From assembly GCA_019232735.1 (NCBI GenBank), contig JAFANL010000281.1:1-10792 (forward strand): a DNA stretch of 10,792 nucleotides. Direction: 5' to 3'. A program made the translations under genes and the position numbers. The notes beneath the pieces are model-generated. The model did not search any database. It had not been told where the DNA came from and saw only the letters and a program-made list of their open reading frames with translations. Source of the stretch: Aquitalea sp. Its GTDB lineage: Bacteria > Pseudomonadota > Gammaproteobacteria > Burkholderiales > Chromobacteriaceae. Below, piece after piece: positions 6,447 through 10,792 of this stretch; within the stretch, counting starts at the first letter, position 1, and the number at the start of each line of letters is the position of its first letter.

Positions 6447-6551
6447 GCTAAAGTCTGATCTGCACCAAGACAGTTTTCAAAGAAAGCTGGGAAAATGAAC
6501 CATTGGCGTATACAACGGGAGTATTACGCCGCCCCAACGAACCGATGCAGC

Positions 6552-6556
6552 GGAGG
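6552..6556 (+). promoter_or_regulatory. ribosome-binding site that fixes the first cheV GTG start
   Basis: GGAGG is a perfect Shine-Dalgarno core and ends 5 nt before the GTG at 6562. It selects this non-ATG start, which also gives the expected MSELLKKIDARTKLAG opening shared with the second CheV. Confidence 0.8.
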
Positions 6557-6561
6557 TTTCT

Positions 6562-7512
6562 GTGTCAGAGCTTCTCAAAAAAATTGATGCCAGAACAAAA
6601 CTGGCGGGCACCAACAAGCTGGAAATCCTGCTGTTCTCCCTGGGTCATGACCAGCGAACGGGAAGAAAGGAAATTTTCGGCATCAATGTGTTCAAGGTAC
6701 GCGAAGTGATGCGCACACCTGAAATCACATCGGCTCCGGAAATGCCGTCTTCGGTTGAGGGGATGGTCAGCTTGCGCGGTGCATTGGTACCGGTGATCGA
6801 TCTGGCCAAATATGCCGGTATTGTCACCAACAACAAGCCGGAAATCATGATCGTGACCGAATACAACGGTCACACCCAGGGTTTTCTGGTGGAAGCCGTG
6901 GATACCATCCTGCGTCTGGACTGGTCCGCCATGCGCGTGCCGCCGGACATGATCACCAACCGCATGGCCGGTCTGGTGACCGCGGTGACCGAGCTGGATC
7001 AGGGCACGCTGGTGATGATGATGGACGTGGAAAAAGTCCTGGCGGAAACCTCGCTGGTGGATGATTCCCATCACTTCATCAATATCGAGCCGGTCAAGGA
7101 AGAGCGCATGATCTTCTTTACCGACGACTCGGCAGTGGCGCGCAAGCAGATTGAACGTACCCTGGACGCCATGCAGGTAAAATATGCCTACGCCATCAAT
7201 GGCATGCGTGCTTGGGAAGAATTGCAAAAAATGGCCATGCAGGCCGAATTGTCCGGCAAGCGCCTGAACGAAACCCTGCATCTGGTCCTGACCGACGTGG
7301 AAATGCCGGAAATGGACGGCTATATGCTGACCAAGCTGATCAAGAGCGACCCGCGCTTTGCCGGCATCCCGGTCCTGATGCACTCCTCGCTGTCTGGCAG
7401 CTCCAACCAGAAACTCGGCCAGTCCGTTGGCGTCGATGAATATGTTTCCAAATTCGAAGCCCAGAAACTGTCCATGAAACTGCGTGAAATGCTCAACCTG
7501 GCCAAGAACTAA
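6562..7512 (+). CDS. cheV: CheV, CheW-receiver chemotaxis coupling protein (first copy)
   Basis: This 316-residue protein joins a CheW-like domain (about 18-165) to a receiver domain (183-316). CheV couples receptors to CheA as CheW does, and phosphorylation of its receiver tunes that coupling. The CheW part shows INVFKVREVMRTPEIT and the core VEGMVSLRGALVPVIDL (65-81). The receiver has Asp188/Asp189 (FTDDSAVAR), phospho-acceptor Asp245 (LTDVEMPEMDGY), Ser275 at the switch position (LMHSSLS) and Lys297 (YVSKFE). Compared with its neighbour it has a 6-residue insertion near 29-36 (HDQRTGRK). It starts the plus-strand operon and is 36 bp before the second cheV. By eye the two are about half identical, so the duplication is old. 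No cheW for this operon is visible, so the CheV pair may do much of the coupling. Confidence 0.95.
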   Translation: MSELLKKIDARTKLAGTNKLEILLFSLGHDQRTGRKEIFGINVFKVREVMRTPEITSAPEMPSSVEGMVSLRGALVPVIDLAKYAGIVTNNKPEIMIVTEYNGHTQGFLVEAVDTILRLDWSAMRVPPDMITNRMAGLVTAVTELDQGTLVMMMDVEKVLAETSLVDDSHHFINIEPVKEERMIFFTDDSAVARKQIERTLDAMQVKYAYAINGMRAWEELQKMAMQAELSGKRLNETLHLVLTDVEMPEMDGYMLTKLIKSDPRFAGIPVLMHSSLSGSSNQKLGQSVGVDEYVSKFEAQKLSMKLREMLNLAKN

Positions 7513-7548
7513 ACCAGACCGGACAGTGATTCGGGAGAGGATCCAAAT

Positions 7549-8490
7549 ATGTCAGCTACAGATGCATCCTTGCTAGCCAGTGTTGATGCCCGTACCAAAC
7601 TGGCAGGCTCCAACAAGATGGAAATCCTGCTGTTTTCGCTCGGTACCCGCGAAACCTTTGGCATCAATGTATTCAAGGTGCGGGAAGTTTCGCAAACGCC
7701 GGCCATCACCAAAACGCCGAACATGCCATTTGGCGTGCAGGGCGTATTGTCTCTGCGCGGCAACATCATTCCGGTGATTTCGCTGGCACGCTTTGTCGGT
7801 TCCGAGCAGAACGCTCGCAAGTTCGACACCATGATCGTGACCGAATTCAACAAGAGTACCCAGGCTTTCCTGGTGGACTCGGTAGATCGCATCATCCGTG
7901 TGGACTGGGATCGCGTTCGCGCGCCGGAAAACATGATGAACAGCAGTAGCGCCAACTCCAACCTGATTACTGCCATTACCGAACTGGAAGACGGCAAGCT
8001 GGTTTCCATTCTGGACGTTGAACAGATCCTGGCGACCGTAGTGGGTGAACCGCGCCTGCCGGACATCCCGACCGCTCAGCTGGACATCGATCAGTACATG
8101 TTCTTCGTGGATGACTCGGTGGTGGCACGCAAGGAAATCACCAGCGTACTGGAAAAGATGGGCATCAAGTTCCAGCAGGCCACCAATGGCCGCGAAGCCT
8201 GGGAACGCCTGCAGGTACTGGCCAGCCGCACCTGGGGCGAGGACGAATGCCTGCACGATTACCTCAAGATTATCCTGGTTGATGCCGAAATGCCGGAAAT
8301 GGATGGCTATGTATTGACCAAGCTGATCAAGTCCGATGCGCGTTTCAAGGGCATCCCGGTTATCATGCACTCATCGCTATCCTCCAATGCCAACAAGGCC
8401 ATGGGATCCAGCGTGGGTGTCGATGCCTATGTTGCCAAATTTGATCCGGCAATACTGGCTGAAACTTTGATTCCATTCCTGCAGAGGTAA
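7549..8490 (+). CDS. cheV: CheV, CheW-receiver chemotaxis coupling protein (second copy)
   Basis: This 313-residue protein has the same CheW-receiver layout as the preceding gene. The CheW domain (about 20-163) contains FGINVFKVREVSQTPAIT and VLSLRGNIIPVISLAR (66-81). The receiver has Asp188/Asp189 (FVDDSVVAR), phospho-acceptor Asp245 (LVDAEMPEMDGY), Ser275 (IMHSSLS) and Lys297 (YVAKFD). All residues needed for phosphorylation are intact, as in the first copy, so neither looks degenerate. The ATG is preceded by GGAGAGGA with about 7 nt spacing. The copies differ mainly in the CheW half (for example NSSSANSNL at 131-139), which faces receptors and CheA; different receptor preferences are a reasonable inference. 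The stop codon abuts the inverted repeat at 8491. Confidence 0.95.
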   Translation: MSATDASLLASVDARTKLAGSNKMEILLFSLGTRETFGINVFKVREVSQTPAITKTPNMPFGVQGVLSLRGNIIPVISLARFVGSEQNARKFDTMIVTEFNKSTQAFLVDSVDRIIRVDWDRVRAPENMMNSSSANSNLITAITELEDGKLVSILDVEQILATVVGEPRLPDIPTAQLDIDQYMFFVDDSVVARKEITSVLEKMGIKFQQATNGREAWERLQVLASRTWGEDECLHDYLKIILVDAEMPEMDGYVLTKLIKSDARFKGIPVIMHSSLSSNANKAMGSSVGVDAYVAKFDPAILAETLIPFLQR

Positions 8491-8506
8491 CCGTTAAAAT
8501 TAACGG
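8491..8506 (+). repeat. perfect inverted repeat between cheV and cheY
   Basis: CCGTTAA, two bases, TTAACGG: a perfect 7-bp dyad beginning at the base after the cheV stop codon and 35 bp before the cheY ATG. No T-run follows, so it is not a normal intrinsic terminator. As RNA it could form a short hairpin (6 bp with a 4-nt loop); as DNA it could be an operator. Which, if either, is unknown. Confidence 0.6.
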
Positions 8507-8541
8507 CTCAATGGAATACCGACATTTCAGGAACAACCTAG

Positions 8542-8931
8542 ATGCCAGATAAAAACATGCGATTCCTCGTTGTGGACGATTTCTCGACCATGAGAAGGAT
8601 TGTTCGCAACCTGCTCAAAGAGTTGGGGTTCACCAACGTAGATGAAGCCGAAGATGGCCAGGTGGCTCTGCACAAGCTGAAAACACAGCATTTCGACTTT
8701 ATCGTTTCCGACTGGAACATGCCGAACATGACCGGCATCGAGCTCCTGAAGGCAGTCCGCGCCGACCAGCAGATCAAGCACCTGCCGTTCATGATGATTA
8801 CTGCAGAAGCCAAGCGGGAAAACATCATCGAAGCAGCCATGGCCGGTGCCAGTGGCTATATCGTCAAGCCGTTTACCGCCGCCACACTGGAAGAAAAGAT
8901 GAATAAGATCTTCCAGACCATGGCCAAGTAA
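8542..8931 (+). CDS. cheY: CheY, flagellar motor response regulator
   Basis: This 129-residue protein matches E. coli CheY residue for residue in numbering: Asp12/Asp13 (VVDDFSTMRR), phospho-acceptor Asp57 (SDWNMPNMTG), Thr87 (MITAEAK), Tyr106 (SGYIVKPF) and Lys109, with Trp58 next to the phosphorylation site. Phosphorylated CheY of this type binds FliM at the flagellar switch and changes rotation. An AGGA lies about 10 nt before the ATG; the next Met, at residue 6, has no ribosome-binding site. It stands between the second cheV and cheZ (54-bp gap), the usual cheY-cheZ pairing. Its Tyr106 and adjacent CheZ mark it as the motor regulator, in contrast to the CheY at 3029-3394. Confidence 0.97.
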   Translation: MPDKNMRFLVVDDFSTMRRIVRNLLKELGFTNVDEAEDGQVALHKLKTQHFDFIVSDWNMPNMTGIELLKAVRADQQIKHLPFMMITAEAKRENIIEAAMAGASGYIVKPFTAATLEEKMNKIFQTMAK

Positions 8932-8985
8932 GCCGAATAAACATAGCAAAAAAACCTGCCTAGTCAGCATTGAGGAGAAGCTATC

Positions 8986-9735
8986 GTGCCGGATCACATT
9001 CTTGAAAGTGGAGATTCACCGGATCTCGAAGCTCTGTTTGACAGCATTGCCAGTCAGCAAAAAGAAGCTGAAGCCAGCACCGACATCGAGACGGTCTCCG
9101 CGCCGGCAGATAGTGATGTCAATACCGGCGGTTCAGCTGTCATGTACGAACAAATTGGCCAACTGACACGCAAAATGCATGATGCACTGCGCGACATGGG
9201 CTATGACAAATCACTGGAACGCGTGGCAGAAGCCATCCCTGACGCCAAGGACAGACTCAGCTACATTGCCTCGCTCACCGAGAGCGCCGCTGAGCGCGTG
9301 CTGAATGCCACCGATCTGGCCAAGCCATTGCAAGACGATCTGGAAAGCAAGGCCAAGGGATTGAGCGAACGCTGGAACCAGCTGTATGCCAACCAGCTTT
9401 CGGTTGAGGAATTCAAACAGCTGGCGGAAGAAACCCGCCACTACCTCAACTTTGTTCCCAAGCAGACCCAAGCCACCAATACCCAGTTGCTGGATATTGT
9501 CATGGCACAGGATTTTCAGGACCTGACCGGCCAGGTCATCAAGAAAATGATGGATATGGTCAAGACCCTGGAAACCGAACTGGTCTCCTTCCTGATCGAA
9601 TTCTCGCCGGATGCCAAAAAGGCCGAGCTGGATTCAGCTCTGCTCAACGGGCCTGTCGTCAATCCGGAAGGCAGGACCGACGTAGTTTCCAGTCAACAGC
9701 AGGTTGATGACCTGCTGGAAAGCCTGGGCTTCTAA
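8986..9735 (+). CDS. cheZ: CheZ, CheY-phosphate phosphatase
   Basis: This 249-residue protein speeds dephosphorylation of CheY. The catalytic segment AQDFQDLTGQVIKKM (174-188) carries Asp179 and Gln183, equivalent to E. coli Asp143 and Gln147. The long helical hairpin that forms the four-helix dimer surrounds it (about 52-205). The C-terminal CheY-binding peptide is intact: QQQVDDLLESLGF (237-249), after a flexible stretch from about 207. The N-terminal 50 residues are acidic and poorly conserved. It is somewhat longer than E. coli CheZ because of this leader. The GTG start at 8986 has AGGAG (8973-8977) 8 nt upstream. It lies 54 bp after cheY and 43 bp before cheA. The LESLGF end and D-x-x-x-Q site make the call secure. 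Confidence 0.97.
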   Translation: MPDHILESGDSPDLEALFDSIASQQKEAEASTDIETVSAPADSDVNTGGSAVMYEQIGQLTRKMHDALRDMGYDKSLERVAEAIPDAKDRLSYIASLTESAAERVLNATDLAKPLQDDLESKAKGLSERWNQLYANQLSVEEFKQLAEETRHYLNFVPKQTQATNTQLLDIVMAQDFQDLTGQVIKKMMDMVKTLETELVSFLIEFSPDAKKAELDSALLNGPVVNPEGRTDVVSSQQQVDDLLESLGF

Positions 9736-9778
9736 CAACAAGTGGTGCATGTGTGAGCGGCATAAGCGGGGTGAGAAT

Positions 9779-10792
9779 ATGAGCGATTTTGGCGGCATGG
9801 AAGAACTGCTACAAGACTTCCTGATGGAATCTACCGATTTGCTGTCCGACGTGGACAACAAGCTGGTCGAGCTGGAAAAACGTCCGGAAGACAAGGCATT
9901 GCTGAATGACATCTTCCGGGGTTTCCATACCATCAAGGGCGGTGCCGGCTTTCTGAATGTCGGACCGATGGTCAATCTGTGCCATCGCACCGAAAACCTG
10001 TTCGACAAGCTGCGTAATGGCGAACTGCACATCACCCCGGAAGTCATGGACGTCATCCTTGACGCCACCGGCATCGTCCGCGACATGTTCGGCACCCTGG
10101 GTCAGGGCCTGATGGTTGCAGAAGCCGATGCCGACGTACTCAATGCCCTTGACGCCGTTTTGTCCGGCCAGCAACTGAGCAAATCCGAGCCTGCAGCCGC
10201 GGCCCCGGTCGAAGCCGTCGCTGCCCCCGCTCCGGTGGCAGCGCCAGCGGATGGTCCGGACTGGAATGCCCTGCACCAGGCGATTGTCCCGCAGGCAGCC
10301 GCACCGGCCCCGGTTGCTGCACCGGCAGCACCCGCTCCGGTTGCCTCCCCAGCCCCAGCTCCAGTCGCAGCACCGGCTCCGGTGGTGCATGCACCGGTAC
10401 AGGAGCTGGTAACGGCGGCAGAACACATTCCCGCAGCCAAACCGGCAGCCAAGCCAGTGGCCAGCAAACAGCCTAGCAGTGCCGGCAACAGCAGCGGTCC
10501 GCAGGAAAACACCATTCGTATCGATACCGTCCGCCTGGACATGGTATTGAACCTGTCTGGTGAAATCGGCCTGACCAAGAACCGTCTCACCACCCTGCGC
10601 ACGGAAATCCTGCAGGGCAATCGCGACGGCAATACCCTGCGCTCACTGGACGAAGCCATCAGCCAGCTGGATCTGCTGGTAGGCGACCTGCAAAACGCGG
10701 TGATGAAAACCCGCATGCAGCCGATTGGCCGCCTGTTCCAGAAGTATCCGCGCCTGGCGCGTGACCTGGCTCGCCAGTTGGGCAAGGAAGTG
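9779..10792 (+). CDS. cheA: CheA, main chemotaxis histidine kinase, N-terminal part (cut by window end)
   Basis: The frame is open from the ATG at 9779 to the window end (338 codons). The P1 Hpt domain (1-130) has phospho-His50 in GFHTIKGGAGFLNV. A linker of about 110 residues (136-243) is very rich in Ala, Pro and Val and holds one non-repetitive island, DWNALHQAIV (161-170). P3 starts at TIRIDTVRLDMVLNLSGEIGLTKNRL (245-270, key residues NLSGE) and runs through AVMKTRMQPIGRLFQKYPR; P4 and P5 would follow outside. I see no folded P2 domain between P1 and P3. GGGGTGAG lies just before the ATG with a short spacer. As last visible gene of cheV-cheV-cheY-cheZ-cheA it should drive the flagellar pathway. 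It is a different lineage from the CheA at 653-2944. Confidence 0.95.
   Translation, partial: MSDFGGMEELLQDFLMESTDLLSDVDNKLVELEKRPEDKALLNDIFRGFHTIKGGAGFLNVGPMVNLCHRTENLFDKLRNGELHITPEVMDVILDATGIVRDMFGTLGQGLMVAEADADVLNALDAVLSGQQLSKSEPAAAAPVEAVAAPAPVAAPADGPDWNALHQAIVPQAAAPAPVAAPAAPAPVASPAPAPVAAPAPVVHAPVQELVTAAEHIPAAKPAAKPVASKQPSSAGNSSGPQENTIRIDTVRLDMVLNLSGEIGLTKNRLTTLRTEILQGNRDGNTLRSLDEAISQLDLLVGDLQNAVMKTRMQPIGRLFQKYPRLARDLARQLGKEV

Noticed and set aside
6381..6561. Sigma54 promoter for the FleS/FlrB-like kinase
   Set aside because: No TGGCAC-N5-TTGC-like pair with GG and GC at the correct spacing was found on either strand.
6565..8370. Long minus-strand frames opposite the two cheV genes
   Set aside because: Both are His/Gln/Asp-rich antisense translations of cheV and resemble each other only because the cheV genes are paralogues.
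10102..10785. 227-codon open frame on the minus strand opposite the second CheA
   Set aside because: It is rich in Gly, Ala and Thr because it reads the antisense of the Ala/Pro linker; the plus frame carries conserved Hpt and P3 domains.

Overview
The window (about 10.8 kb, moderately GC-rich) is almost entirely chemotaxis and motility signalling. It holds two separate chemotaxis gene sets pointing away from each other, with a small kinase/STAS pair between them. E. coli-type CheY and CheZ, tandem CheV proteins and a FleS/FlrB-like flagellar kinase point to a flagellated proteobacterium. A betaproteobacterium of the Chromobacteriaceae type (Chromobacterium, Vogesella, Aquitalea) is my best guess, but that is an impression from protein style, not a database match.

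Region 1 (1-4651, minus strand) reads, in transcription order: candidate sigma70 promoter, a membrane-anchored MCP-like protein without a sensory domain, CheY, CheA, CheW, and the first 36 codons of a conventional MCP that leaves the window at base 1. Gaps between genes are 17-84 bp, so this looks like one operon. The order MCP-cheY-cheA-cheW-MCP is the one I know from alternative clusters such as Pseudomonas aeruginosa Che cluster II, where cheR, cheD and cheB follow; here those would lie outside the window. Two things stand out. The MCP-like protein carries a CheZ-like D-x-x-x-Q motif and has no CheZ partner in its operon. The CheA carries four or five tandem acidic GFGLF elements in the linker before its dimerisation domain.

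Region 2 (4832-6446, minus strand) is a two-gene unit: a soluble PAS-type histidine kinase of the FleS/FlrB style followed 21 bp later by a single-domain STAS protein. No response regulator accompanies the kinase. The unit ends in a weak terminator-like hairpin. Intergenic DNA of about 180 bp separates it from region 3 and contains candidate divergent promoters.

Region 3 (6562-10792, plus strand) reads cheV, cheV, cheY, cheZ, cheA (cut by the window end). This is the set expected to control the flagellar motor. CheA phosphorylates CheY (Asp57, E. coli numbering conserved), CheZ dephosphorylates it (Asp179/Gln183 here), and the two CheV proteins couple receptors to CheA while carrying their own receiver domains. 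The cheV copies are diverged tandem paralogues. A perfect 7-bp inverted repeat sits between the second cheV and cheY.

No tRNA, rRNA, CRISPR array, insertion sequence, frameshift or obvious horizontally acquired segment was seen. Many long open frames opposite the che genes are judged to be shadows of real coding sequence.
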